DNA from: Diphasiastrum complanatum
Taxonomy: Eukaryota > Streptophyta > Lycopodiopsida > Lycopodiales > Lycopodiaceae
DNA length: 64,000 nt
NCBI GenBank assembly: GCA_029204225.1
Contig: CM055109.1
Coordinates: 25,480,723-25,544,722, forward strand
Direction: 5' to 3'
Shown: positions 53,429 to 64,000 of the stretch, one piece after another
How the letters are laid out: each line of letters opens with the position of its first letter
How positions within the stretch are numbered: the first letter of the stretch is position 1
The notes under the pieces: model-generated
The model's database searches: none
What the model was told of the DNA's origin: nothing
The model's input: the letters and a program-made list of their open reading frames with translations, nothing else
Made by a program: the position numbers and the translations under genes

Positions 53429-53981
53429 TCACCCATTACAATAAGAACATAATTTGAACTGCAAGTTGGCAAGTTGTAGTGAGAGCTCCATAAAGGTTGT
53501 CTTCAAAATCCAAGCTTTGTCTTTGGTAGGTTGTTGAATGATGATCACCTTGGGCTGCAAATTGTGAGTCTCCTCCTCAAAATAAACATGAAAAACATCA
53601 GCTTTCCATAAGATCCAACTTTTGTATGAAGCACATACAACCAAAGCTTGAGATATCACCATCTTGACTTTATCCACCAAAAACAATGTACTCCAACTTG
53701 GCATCCTTCAAACGAAGGTCTTCATTCCTTGGAAATTCAAGAGTGATTGGATCACAAGATGAGGCCTTTGAATACATATTTGAAACTCCAATCAAAATAG
53801 TAATGATCACTATTTTATCATCATAAGATATAGGATGCAAAACAATGTTCATACTAGCATCATCAAAGGACTTTGTCAAATACATGACATGTTTTTTATT
53901 AAGCACAAAATAAGATGAGTAAAGGGAGATATGGATAAATTTCCTTGCTACTCCTTTCTCTTTATCCAAACCTTCATATTG
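53429..53981 (-). pseudogene. Unknown ORF, distal part (split by gag-only element)
   Basis: Frame 54047-53670 outside the LTR reads HQYEGLDKEKGVARKFIHIS, YSSYFVLNKKHVMYLTKSFD and DPITLEFPRNEDLRLKDAKL. After a stop near 53672, a further open stretch follows to 53429. If the 3.1-kb insertion and one ATGTA copy are removed, this frame continues exactly from the frame at 57506-57113. I do not recognise the protein. It lies between a copia pol remnant and an LTR end, on the same strand. Confidence 0.55.
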
Positions 53982-53986
53982 ATGTA

Positions 53987-54696
53987 TGTGAAAGTTGTGA
54001 AAGTACTGTACTTTAGGACCATAAATGGATCTACAAAAGATCCACAAGAGTGATTGGATGCTTGCTTAACAATCTATCAAAAAACTAGACACAAAAAAGT
54101 TGATCTAGATTGGCAACTTGACAAACAACAAGCATTAACAATCAAAAGCATTGATAAACATTGAAATCCGAGCCCACACGTGTGTACTACAGGTTGTAGT
54201 ACGGCCTTCAACCTGAGAAACAAGTAGAAATTGATTTGGTTTCATTTGGATCACAAAAACTCAATGTACATAGTGAACTAGCTTGAGATTGCCAATGAGC
54301 TCCAAAAATTTTCTATCTTCTCACTATGGAGAGAGGGAATACATAGCAAATTCGACTTCCTTCTTGAAGTTAGGTGGATTTCCAGCATGTAATAAGGAAG
54401 TTAACTCACTCTCCTTGACCTAAAATGAAACCCTAGTCTATTTCCTAGAGTTATGCTTGGTAGGTAGCTAGTTGGTCAAATTTTCACCTTAAACTTAGGT
54501 GTAGGTCCTATAAAGTAGGGATGACCACCAAATAGACATGACCAACTCTCTTGACTTGACCTAACCTACATTAGGATGGGTTTCCCATGTAGCATCATGG
54601 CCTCACATGTGTGAGACCCACTTGTGTACACAATTTACACTATTCTACATGGTTTTTGATCAAGCTAGATTTGCCAATTTTTGGCAATTCTTCACA
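53987..54696 (-). repeat. 3' LTR of gag-only element
   Basis: It carries an extra copy of tgtgaaagt at its start and small insertions (about 54160-54172, 54239-54252) compared with the other LTR. Otherwise the two are nearly identical. Confidence 0.85.
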
Positions 54697-54739
54697 CTCC
54701 TCAAATTTAGCTTGATCTATTTACAACTCTCTTGATAGA

Positions 54740-55631
54740 TCACCAATTGTCTCTTGAATTGCTATTGCTTGTTGGTAAGGATGTAGATGTCATCAAGAAT
54801 ACATCTACTTCATCCTCCTCCTCCTCCTTTGCAATGTTTCCTTGTTTATCCTCCTCCACTTGTGCTCTTAGCCTCTTGTAGCATTCAGATGCATAATGTC
54901 CCTTCTTTCCACAAAAGAAGCATTTCTGCTTTGACTTGTCCTTTGAGCTTGATGCATCATCCTCTTCTTTGGCCTCCTTTGGATGCTTCTTCTTTCCATT
55001 GGTCTTCTTTTTGCCCTTGAATGAGAAATTGGCTTTCTCATCACCATCCTGCAACGACAAGGAACTCATCCTAGATTTTGCAAGGAACATCCTACACTCT
55101 TCAGCCACTAATACACTGTGAAGTTTTTCTATAGTTGGCAAAGTGTCTTGGATGGAAAAACTTTGGACCAAATTTGCAAAGTTATTTCCTAGACCATTAA
55201 GGACAATTTGTACAAGCTCTCCATCATGAATGTTCTCTCCAATGGAAGCCAACTCCCTATTTAGAGACTTGATTCTGAGTACATAATCCTGTGCACTTTT
55301 CTCACTTTTCCTCATGCTTTGCAAAATTTGATTTCTAAGCATGAGTACTCTTGAAGTGTTACTAGATTCATAGATTGATTTTAAAGACTCTCAAGCCTCT
55401 TTAGCACTAGTACATGCTGATACTTCTCTCAACAAATCATTGCTCACATTCATCTTCACACAATAAAGTGCAAGCCTAGATCTCTTCTTGTATCTAGCTA
55501 ACTCCTGTGCACAAGAACCCATGAAGGTCTTGGAGCACCAAGAGTGACTCCATCTTGACCTTCCAAATAGCATAATTTGTAGAATTCAATCTCTCACTAG
55601 CTTCTAGAAGGTATGCTCCAGCAGATCCCAT
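54740..55631 (-). pseudogene. Gag of the gag-only element
   Basis: The start at 55631 gives MGSAGAYLLEASERLNSTNY and AIWKVKMESLLVLQDL. A frame break near 55510 then leads to LARYKKRSRLALYCVKMNVS, NTSRVLMLRNQILQSM, LNRELASIGENIHDGELVQI, a Lys-rich segment, the knuckle CFFCGKKGHYASEC, and an acidic tail ending SNSRDNW-stop at 54740. The 200-codon part 55342-54740 is open. An in-frame stop near 55391 and the 55510 break interrupt the N-terminal half. No protease residues follow. Confidence 0.88.
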
Positions 55632-55660
55632 CTTACTAGTGACTTCTACATACAAGAAAT

Positions 55661-56005
55661 AGATTTGATTGACTTGAAACTCACAAAAGTCTCACACTTG
55701 TAGTGTTTCACTCAAATTTGATTTCTAATCCAACAAATGGACTTCTAATCACAGTTCTATCACTTCCTCACAAAGCTGGAATGAAGATAAGATGAAGTAA
55801 AAACTACTTTCAAACAAATCTTGCCAAGAAATGGATTTGATTGTCTCTAGAAACTCACTAAGGTCTCTCTCTTGTAGTCTTTCGATCAAATTAGAATTCC
55901 AATCCAACAAATGGACTTATAATCTCAGTTCTAGCACTCTCTCACAAAGTTGGAATGAAGATAAGATGATGTGAAATCTACTTATAATCAAATCTTGCGA
56001 ATTTT
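55661..56005. repeat. Tandem duplication (about 170 bp) in leader of gag-only element
   Basis: Blocks 'gatttgattg-ct-gaaactcac', 'tccaacaaatggactt-taatc-cagttct', 'tcacaaag-tggaatgaagataagatga' and 'aaatcttgc' occur twice in order, at about 55661-55832 and 55837-56001. Confidence 0.8.
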
Positions 56006-56433
56006 GGCTATTTTTGGACAAAAAAATGACTTAATCTCTTTCTTCCTTCTTGGTGTACTTTCAAGACCTGTTTTTAACCTTAATAGGACTTGAACTCATC
56101 CTAGATTAATTAGATTCCATGAAACAAATTCAAATCTAATCAATGGCAAATGATCTTGGTAGATTATCCTAGGATCTCCACCAAAATTACACCAACAGCT
56201 CACAAATTGAATTTTTGGATAAAATGAATACCATGCATTAAATGCAGGTTTAGAGGTGCCCACACATGTGGACAGTACGGATTTGGACCCCTACCAAGTT
56301 TGGGATCAAATCTCCTCACCAGAATCAAGATTCTAGCTTGCCCTCTCAATACTAGTTTTTAGCATCGAAAACTTGCTAAAAATGGATTTGCATTAGATCA
56401 TGGCTTATGCTCTTGTAATTGGCTCTGATACCA

Positions 56434-57107
56434 TGTGAAAGTACTGTACTTTAGGACCATAAATGGATCTACAAAATATTCACAAGAGTGATTGGATGCT
56501 TGCTTAACAATCTATCAAAAAACTAGACACAAAAAAGTTGATCTAGATTGACAATTTTACAAACAACAAGCATTAACAATCAAAAGCATTGAGCCCACAC
56601 GTGTGTACTACAGGTTGTAGTACGGCCTTCAACCTGAGAAACAAGTAGAAATTGATTTGGTATCTCAAAAACTCAATGTACATAGTGAACTAGCTTGAGA
56701 TTGCCAATGAGCTCCAAAAATTTCTATCTTCTCACTATGGAGAAAGGGAATACATACCAAATTCGACTTCCTTCTTGAAGTTAGGTGGATTTCCAGCATG
56801 TAATAAAGAAGTTAACTCACTCTCCTTGACCTAAAATGAAACCCTAGTCTATTTCCTAGAGTTATGCTTGGTAGGTAGCTAGTTGGTCAAATTTTCACCT
56901 TAAACTTAGGTGTAGGTCCTATAAAGTAGGGATGACCACCAAATAGACATGACCAACTCTCTTGACTTGACCTAACCTACATTAGGATGGGTTTCCCACG
57001 TGGCATCATGGCCTCACATGTGTGGGACCCACTTGTGTACACAATTTACACTATTCTACATGGTTTTTGATCAAGCTAGATTTGCCAATTTTTGGCAATT
57101 CTTCACA
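56434..57107 (-). repeat. 5' LTR of gag-only element
   Basis: 674 bp, TGTGAAAGTACTG...TTCTTCACA, directly adjoining the PBS on its left and the ATGTA duplication on its right. Confidence 0.88.
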
Positions 57108-57112
57108 ATGTA

Positions 57113-57506
57113 GATTCAAGTCTCTTTTGCCTTGAGACAAGTGCTCCTTCTCGGGTTCCTCCTTGATGTCTTTTTTTTTCACCATGCTCACTCCCTCTTG
57201 GTGTTGATGATGAAAACATGGATCCAAACTATGATCTTCTTCAAGATTCTCAAGGACTTTGTTTTCAAGTCTCCAAACATGAACGTTCTCCTTCTCAATA
57301 TGATCTTTCAAGTCAACAAAATGGTCACCAAGATTATTTATACCAAATTTACTAGTCCACAATTGCTTACCACTAGAGGATGGTTCACTTGCTCTCATAC
57401 AAGGCTCACAATATGCCTCTTTGAAAATGAAGTCAAAATCTTTCAACTTATGAATAAAAATGTCATGCTTACTTCTAGCACACTCAAGAGAAAGTAGATA
57501 TGACAA
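57113..57506 (-). pseudogene. Unknown ORF, proximal part
   Basis: The frame starts MSYLLSLECARSKHDIFIHK and contains FDFIFKEAYCEPCMRASEPS, a charged helix-like segment (DLKDHIEKENVHVWRLENKV, LENLEEDHSLDP) and a Glu/Lys-rich stretch (KKKDIKEEPEKEHLSQGKRD). It runs without a stop into the ATGTA target site, where the gag-only element interrupts it. It stands directly 3' of a copia integrase remnant in the same sense, with no recognised family. It may be an extra ORF of that element or a captured host fragment. Confidence 0.55.
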
Positions 57507-57525
57507 CCATCATTCATTCCATACT

Positions 57526-58260
57526 TTAGAATTCAAAGGGACCTTGTCTTTTCTTGTCCACAAAAATGAGCATTGATAGCTCCATATTTGCTCTTGTGTT
57601 TTTCCTTGGAATAGTTGAAGCTCTCGGATTTTGCTGCTCCTCTTGATCAAGCTCCTTCTTGATCTCAACTATATCTTTGCCAATATGATTTTTAGAGGAT
57701 TCATCATTCAAGATTACAAAAATTGTGGCTCTACCATTGCTCTTTGTGCTAGCAAAATGTACATCCAAATGAATCAACTTAAGAGGGTGAGTAGTCTTAG
57801 TAATAGTGTTAGAGAAAAGCAACATTTGTGCTTTAGCCAAAGCACATGCTTCAAAAACCTTTTCCTCCTTTTCCATAGATCTTGGAAGGCCTAGAGCATG
57901 CTCTTCCTTCCATGTGGCTTCCATAGACTTGGTGTTGATATGACCAAGCCTCTTGTGCCACAAATCATTTGTGGTCTTTTTGTCCTCTTTACATTCATGA
58001 TCATTTGCTGTAAAAATGGACTCTATAGGTCCTACATAAGGTGTGAGTTGAGAAAAATATCCCTTTCTACCCGACATGTGAGAGCTAGCCCCATTATCTA
58101 TCCACCAAGGATCTTCACCTTTGACATTTGATGATAAAAAAGTTGATATCATGAGTGAGTCCTCATGATAACTCTCTTCCTCCTCTTGTCCAATGTTGGC
58201 TTGACTTTGATCTTGCTTTCTCTTGAAGCATTCCGAGGCATAGTGCCCCATCTTGCTACA
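57526..58260 (-). pseudogene. Copia knuckle-protease-integrase remnant, internally deleted
   Basis: [13 protein letters not shown] completes a zinc knuckle whose first half is cut off by a TAG at 58261. The protease follows as PWWIDNGASSHM (DNGAS in place of DSGAS), then [30 protein letters not shown] and VILNDESS. Most of the integrase core is deleted before the DQEEQQNPRASTIPRKNTRA linker. There is no RT. It is the same family as the 42-kb copy. Confidence 0.88.
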
Positions 58261-59023
58261 CTAGTAGTACTTGATTTTTGATTTGTCCATGACTTGTGAT
58301 GATGATGATGTAGATCCTCCTTGATCTCCATTCTTTGCTTGCTCCTTTTTGAATGCTCCTCCCTTGCTCTTTGCTTTGCCTTTGCTCTTGAAAAATAAGG
58401 CTTTGTCATCATCATCATTGATGGAGAGCCTCTCCATCCTTGATTTGATATGAGCCTTCCTACTCTCCTCGACCATCAACACACTTTGAAAGTCTTCAAG
58501 TGTAGGCAAATTTCCCATGATGGCATAGCTTTGGACAAGATTAGTAAAATCACTACATAAGCCATTCAAAACTATTTGCACAAGCTCACTCTCTTTAATA
58601 GGTTCACCAACATAAGCAAGCTCTTTGTTCAAATCTTTCACTCTCGAAACAAATTGATGTCCACTCTCACTCTTCTCTTGGAAGCATTGAAGAACTTCGT
58701 TTTTGAGAAAAAGTAATCTTGAGGTATGCTTGGACTCATAGATCTTTTGAAGAGTCTCCCAAGCCTCTTGGTATGAGATACATGCTCCTACTTCCTTGAG
58801 CAAACCATTTGCAACATTCATTTTAACAATGGAGTGCAATCTTGCACTTCTTCTTGTATTTAATTGCTTCTTGTGGATGGATTGGCTCATCTTCCTCTCC
58901 AGTCACAATATCCATCAAATCTTGCATGACAAAGATGAATTCCATTCTTAACTTCCAAATTGAATAATTTGAAGAGTTCAATCTATCACTAGAATCCAAA
59001 AGATAGGCACTTATGGATGCCAT
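58261..59023 (-). pseudogene. Copia gag (older outer element)
   Basis: The start at 59023 reads MASISAYLLDSSDRLNSSNY and [21 protein letters not shown] one-base shift near 58830-58890 is followed by [60 protein letters not shown] and a Lys-rich region ending in KIKYY-stop at the zinc knuckle. It is closest in wording to the 42-kb gag, and it is on the same strand as the nested gag-only element. Confidence 0.9.
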
Positions 59024-60052
59024 CTTCAATGATAGGGAGATAGATTCAATGAAACAAGCACTACTAGTTATCCCACTCTTTGGGACTTGAGATGAATCAC
59101 TCTCTGATTTCTCAGCAATATCTAAGGTGATCTTGAGCTTGATCAATCTTCAAGATCCAAACCTAGCTCAATTTACTATAGATTTGATCAAAACTAGTCT
59201 CCTCCTTGATCTCAACTTCAAAAGAAGGGTGAATCCACCTATACTGAATCAAAAGCACTTTATAGCACACAAATGTCTCACGAATAAAGCCATCTATATT
59301 TAGGTTGAATCACATTGACATATTCAATCACAAAACTATCCAAAAACGAGCCAAAATGAAACACAATTTTCACTAGTTTTGCATTTCTTCACTGATCACA
59401 AACTTTGCACGCACCAGAACACTGCCCAAACTCACCTATAATAGGACAAAGAATCATGCTAGAGTCTAAACTGCTGTATGATATAAGCCTCTGGGTAGCT
59501 AAACTTTCCTAAGAACCTCACCACCGAGCTCCAGACTCTGAATTCTGCTGTGCTTTACCTAGAAAGTTAATGTGTACCTGTACCACAAAGCTATGTCTGT
59601 TTTCTTGTGGTATGATTTAGTGCCCGTTCAGTTGCCACAGGGTTAGAAGAAATTCTGAACAGCCTGAACGGGTAAGAATCATTTGCAATATTCAGAAGAC
59701 ATGAACTGCAGGATTGGCTACCTTCCTTGATGATTTTCTTAATTTCAGGCCAGCTTTCGGATACTTTCTTAGCACAGCAATTTGAATTCACTTCTCATAT
59801 CACATGGCATTCAACAAACTCAGAACCATAGCACTTTTGGTAATAAAAGAGCTTTGAGCAATAATGAATGTACATATGTAAACATCTAGGACACCAAATG
59901 GCAGCATGGAAAAGCCTATCTGAGGATCAATGGACACACTAACCACTTTAATTAGCTTCTTATGTTAGAGGCCATCTCATATTCAGACTAATGTTAGCGA
60001 AGTCCCAGCCTTTCTATATTTATGAGACAGTCACGTTCATGTTTGCGAGCAC
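59024..60052. other. Copia leader and unassigned sequence
   Basis: About 59160-59230 matches the leader of the 42-kb copy (reverse complement of gagatcaaggaggag...ctagtttt). The PBS and 5' LTR of this older element were not found. A short inverted repeat (cccgttcag/ctgaacggg) lies at about 59627-59672. There is no other gene. Confidence 0.45.
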
Positions 60053-60058
60053 TTTATT
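60053..60058 (-). terminator. Possible poly(A) signal AATAAA
   Basis: It lies on the - strand about 90 bases downstream of the stop of the acidic exon. Plausible, not proven. Confidence 0.3.
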
Positions 60059-60146
60059 TCTATTGCTGAGCATTTGTTTGATTATCTATAATCAACAGTC
60101 AAGATTTGAAGTGCACATCACTAAACTTTCCAGGTGAGCAAAAACT

Positions 60147-60754
60147 TCATTCGGAGTATACTGCATGTCCTGATCCTTTTACTTTTTTCTTAGCTGGTTC
60201 AGTTTCTAGCTCGTTTTCCTCATTTTCACCATTGCCTTCACCAAAATTTTCTTCATTATCTAAATGTTCAAGCTTTTTTCCTCTGTCGCCTATTTCTTCC
60301 TTCCCAAGATGCTCTGTGTCACCATCTCTATCACCACTTTCATGGTGCTTCTCATTATCTTCATCCTTTGCGACACCTTGAATGTGCTGGTCAGCCTTAG
60401 ATGCAACTTCATCATCATAGTTGTCATCTTTCTCTTCTTCTTCTTGGTCCTTGCTATCCTCTTCATTTCCTTCCTCTTCAATTTCTCCATTATTATGACT
60501 GACTTTATATCCACCACCTTCACCTTCATCCTCATAATAGTCCTCTTCAGCATCCTCTTCCTTTTCCTCTTTCTCTATGTTAGCGGCCTTATCTTCTCTT
60601 TCACTGTAGCTCTCCCCATCCTGGCCCCTTGCTGTGGGTGTTAGAATTTCCTCGTCTCCTTTACCATTTTCACCCATTTTAGTTTCTTTTTTTTCAAAAG
60701 TATTGCCTGTCTGCACCCTGCAACCGTTATATTCTCCCAGCATTTCTCCTGCAA
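60147..60754 (-). CDS. Acidic, Glu/Asp-rich terminal exon of an unidentified gene
   Basis: The - strand frame is open for about 200 codons from an acceptor-like TTGATTGTTGCAG at about 60755 to a stop at 60147. It is dominated by Glu, Asp, Lys and Gly (EEDYYEDEGEGGG, EEEGNEEDSKDQEEEEKDDN) and ends with a basic patch AKKKVKGSGHAVYSE that resembles a nuclear localisation signal. Such acidic tails occur in many nuclear chromatin and nucleolar proteins, so no family can be named. Upstream exons should lie to the right (beyond 60.8 kb) but I could not identify them. A chance open frame from GAA-rich DNA is possible. Confidence 0.4.
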
Positions 60755-62077
60755 CAATCAAAAGAACCAGCCTCAAATTTTATAGCTCATTTTTAAAAAG
60801 CTAAAAATGTGAATTGCCTCCCCTAGGTGAATATAAATTAATGTCAGCTAAGGTTAAAAAATGCAAAACTATAAGGAAGGGGAAGAGAACAATCGAGTCC
60901 ATAGCTAGATGTAAGCTCACACACGTTAGCAAAGCAATATTTATATGTTCTTTTCAGCCTAAATTGCTTCCAGCAGCCGTTTGGTAGCTAAATTTGCCAT
61001 TCGTTTGACAAGGATCCAGCAAGAACCCCGTTTTCTTGTACACTAATGAATAACTTATATGCACCTATTTCGCAGGTCCACTGAAAACAATCATTTCACC
61101 CTCCACTTGTCAAAAAGAGCTTACATGTTGGACCTCTCCACCATGTTAACAGCTTACAGAGTCAAAACAAATTGTAGTTGTTGAGATGCAGGAAAATGAA
61201 AAATCATCTAGACTCTAGAATGCTTTTTGGTATTATCAACCCATGAGACCATAAAGAATTAAACCTGGGTGGGCGAGCCCAACTCAAGCACGATACACCA
61301 ATGCACCACATGTGAGAAGATCCAGATTCTAGAATGAACGAATATCCAACTAACAGGTCTTCAAAAGTCCACGTGATTTTGCGTGGACCTTCAACTGAAA
61401 TAGCAATACGAAATAGGACCCAAAAGATGGTTAATGTATTCTGAAGTCTAGATTCCATGGTTTAACAGCGAATTGTGATTTAATAGACCCTATTCTTTTA
61501 AAATCTTTGCACAATTTATCTTAGGATAGTATACTTCTATTACTTAAAGTTCTGACACTCTCCCATCAAATCATCATGCATCATGTTCTTTTGGTACCTG
61601 AACTATCCTCAGAATCATTTCAAAAAGTTTTTCAATATTAGCAAGAAGAGCCAATACATCGTCCTATGAAAAGCATACCTTTTAGCTGATTCTCTGTAGC
61701 ACAAAAAGCATACCTTTTAGCTATTTTTCTGTAGCAACTTAAGCCATGTTTTATTTGGTTACAGCTCTGTCAATCCTTGTAAAGCCCTTGAGAAATTCTA
61801 TACCCGAGAGTTGTTTAATGTGTTTTCTCTTCCTTTTTCCTTCCAACTTTATTATTCTCCAAAAAGCTTACAGAAAAACCCAGTCAAAGCAACATGAGGT
61901 TCTTCTAGTTTCAGCAATAATGGTGAGATTGCCTCAACCTCTAGCCAAACTTGACAACTATGATAATAATGCTTAAACAAAAAGCTCAAAATCAACCAAA
62001 AGGTCTCATAAGATGCAAATCGAATTTGATTTTCCTGACTTTATAAACCTTGTAATTAGTATGAGCCTAATCTCGGT

Positions 62078-62110
<33 letters not shown>

Positions 62111-63157
62111 GAGCGGGAGTGGGAGCGCGAGGGAGAGGGAGTTTCTCATGCTTGTTTGTCATTGGTATATCATGTCCTCACTTGCCATATCATTACAAGT
62201 TATTGCTAGAGCAATTCGGATCCTCTTGAGTCCTCGCATTGTTTTTTTTCAATCAAGTTTACTCTAGAAGCCCGATTAAGATTCTAGAAGCTCAAATGCC
62301 GTCTCAACAAATCTGTTTTTTAAAATTGTTGCAAATGGAAATGGCCATTCTAACATAAATGTACCATGTTCACATTAGCTGGCTGGAGATTTGCTACCTT
62401 GGACATGTCAAGAGTTTCCTGATAACCTTTCCACCGGATACACTGGCCGTAGTTGTATTGGGAGGCCGCTAGGCCAAGCCATAAATGAACAGTCATTGAA
62501 CTTGGTGGAAAGGTCAATAGAATGTCCTTTTCTAAGCGTAAAGAATGGCAAGGCATACCCCTTTCTATGGCTGAAAATTTTCCATAAGCCACACTTTGGA
62601 ATTTGTACGAATTTGATCTTCTTCTCTTTATTGACTTTTTATACACCATATTCTGCTTATGAGATTTTCACCATGGATGCCAAGATTCATAATATGTCGG
62701 CCTGAAAGGTCATGTCGTTGTCAATGTTCATAATCTGCAATATTTTCATGGCCTACTATTTCAATTTTGAGGGAAAAAGAAAAGACTACAGGAAGCACAA
62801 TCTATACCAGCGACGGTGGACACTGTGGCCCATCATTTCCTGGAAAAACTGATTTATTTGCAGAGCTTAATAATCTGCTAGCATAAATGTGAAGATAAGT
62901 AAATTCTTTACAATGGGTCTTCTTACAGGTTACTTGTGAGTGGTCCATTGATCTCGACTGTTGACTTACCCCTACGAGAGGGCTGGGCCCAAAAGATGCA
63001 CTTATGTGGCAAAGCGTAGTGCCACATCAGGTCCACATAGTGGGCCAACTAGTGTAATCTGAAAGGACTCTTGGCCCATTTCTTAATATGGAAAAATACA
63101 GGCCAGCTATGCAGTCAGAGGAACTTGCCACTGCCTGAGCCACAAGATTTGCCAGTC
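60755..63157. other. No recognised gene; GA/GGGA-rich tract
   Basis: The stretch holds a (GA)n then GGGA/GGAGC-type tract at 62082-62141. Open frames at 61204-61458 and 62350-62705 have no recognised domain. Introns of the gene ending at 60147 may lie here. Confidence 0.4.
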
Positions 63158-63390
63158 TTAGAAAGGCTTGCCACTCTGCTTGAGGTTCGCCACTTTGGTT
63201 GAGCTTTGGCCATATGCTTGAGGGTGAATATCTGCTTAAGTTTCGTTATTTGTCTTAAGGCTTGCCATTAGCTTGAGATTTGCAATTTTGCTTGAGGCTC
63301 TCCTTTCCACTTGAGGCTCAAGCCTCTATCTGAGGTTCTCCATTATTTTGGATTCACCTAAGACTGGGATTTGCCAAGTTCATATTGAAG
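63158..63390. repeat. Degenerate short tandem repeat
   Basis: A module like 'cttgaggttcgccactttg' (about 20-27 bases) recurs with variation at least eight times (tgcttgagg, ggcttgcc, gcttgagattt, acttgaggctc, tctgaggttctcc). Confidence 0.6.
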
Positions 63391-63491
63391 GTTCTCCCTT
63401 TGTCAGATTTGAGATCCATAGTTGATCAGATTTACAATGCCACTTGACTGAACAGCCATGTGATAAAATTGTCGGCACTATCAACTACAAA

Positions 63492-63795
63492 CCATAGATG
63501 CAGCGAATCGCGATTCGCTGCAAAGAATCGTTGAAAAAAATCGTTGAAAAAAAAAATATTATCTGTGCATTTTGGGCCTGGGAGGGAGAGGGAGAATCAG
63601 AGAGCCTGAGAGTTAATACACCTAAACTGGACCATCCTGCACCCGAAACAGTCGGCAAAGTACACAGTCATAATGCTCTCAATCAGAGCTTTTATCTGAT
63701 ACCCATATTGCCTAAAAAAATTTCAAAAAAAAAAAAAACGATTCTGCACGATTCACTGAAAAAACCGAAACGCGATTCTGAATATCCCTGCTAAG
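63492..63795. mobile_element. Degenerate relative of the 39-kb TIR family
   Basis: It begins 'catagatgcagcgaatcgcgattcg' and shares the interior 'ctggaccatcctgcacccgaaacagtcggcaaa', 'agagctt-atctgatacccatattgcc' with 40110-40210. It ends in 'cgaaacgcgattctg'. The right TIR and TSD are lost. Confidence 0.65.
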
Positions 63796-64000
63796 TAAAA
63801 GAGAGGTGGGGCATATCACTGCCACCCATCACTCCTCAAAGACATGAAAGATCAAGTTAACCAACAAGCTTTGAGTTTGCTGCAACTGCCCCGGAGGTGG
63901 TAGTTTGACTTACTGAAATGTAAGTATATTTGCAGATGGGGAAGTGATCCATAATAGGGCACCATGGACTTTCACAAAACAAGAGCTTGCTTTTGTGAAA

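Larger units (their letters stand above)
53982..57112 (-). mobile_element. Gag-only non-autonomous copia element (TR-GAG type)
   Basis: LTRs 53987-54696 and 56434-57107 (TGTGAAAG...TTCTTCACA), with the 5-bp duplication ATGTA at 53982-53986 and 57108-57112. The PBS (TGGTATCAGAGCC on the - strand, about 56421-56433) and polypurine tract (AAATTTGAGGAG next to the 54696 end) are present. The 1.7-kb interior codes only for gag. Elements with this plan are known in plants as terminal-repeat retrotransposons with GAG and depend on another element's pol. Confidence 0.88.

Noticed and set aside
62350-62705. Open frames on both strands that look protein-like
   Set aside because: They carry no recognised motif, splice signals or neighbours; I could not support either strand.

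Overview
This window looks like nuclear DNA of a large-genome vascular plant. Coding signal is sparse and split into exons, AT content is high, (GA)n and (TA)n tracts are common, and most recognisable protein sequence is decayed Ty1/copia and Ty3/gypsy retroelement, hAT transposon or short non-autonomous element. A host gene with 8-15 kb introns packed with nested transposons points to a gymnosperm or fern rather than a compact angiosperm genome; that assignment is inference. There is no bacterial or organellar content, and I saw no convincing tRNA or rRNA.

The one clear host gene, on the + strand, is a GDAP2-like macro-domain plus CRAL-TRIO (Sec14-like) protein. I could build 14 phase-compatible exons from 18114 to 47361 that give an open frame of about 562 codons. 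Exons 1-9 (macro domain and the start of the Sec14-like domain) lie within 4.5 kb. Intron 9 (about 14.9 kb) and intron 11 (about 8.4 kb) hold most of the mobile DNA. A second possible host exon is the acidic reading frame at 60147-60754 on the - strand.

Layout. 1-2600: copia LTR and pol debris, including two LTR pieces in opposite orientation. 2602-11270: an LTR fragment followed by a decayed Athila/Tat-like gypsy element (gag, protease, RT, RNase H, truncated integrase) with a long extra coding region between pol and the 3' LTR. 11.3-17 kb: fragments of a second copia family with a 1.45-kb LTR, and a coiled-coil remnant. 18.1-47.4 kb: the GDAP2-like gene. Its intron 9 contains two hAT copies in inverted orientation, a 36-bp near-perfect hairpin, a 112-bp tandem repeat, and a third hAT copy (- strand) split by a young full-length copia element (390-bp LTRs, TSD TGGCT). 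Its intron 11 contains two nested copies of a small TIR element (8-bp TSDs), a LINE scrap and a copia copy without RT. 47.4-64 kb: more copia derivatives. These include a 3.1-kb gag-only element (TSD ATGTA) inserted into an unidentified reading frame that itself appears to lie inside an older copia-related element.

The most interesting structures are the intact gene threaded through nested transposons, the inverted hAT pair that could be transcribed with the gene as a hairpin, the nested TIR family, and the copia family that repeatedly lacks RT but keeps gag, with one copy carrying an extra unknown ORF. All comparisons were made by eye, so exact repeat borders and identities are approximate.
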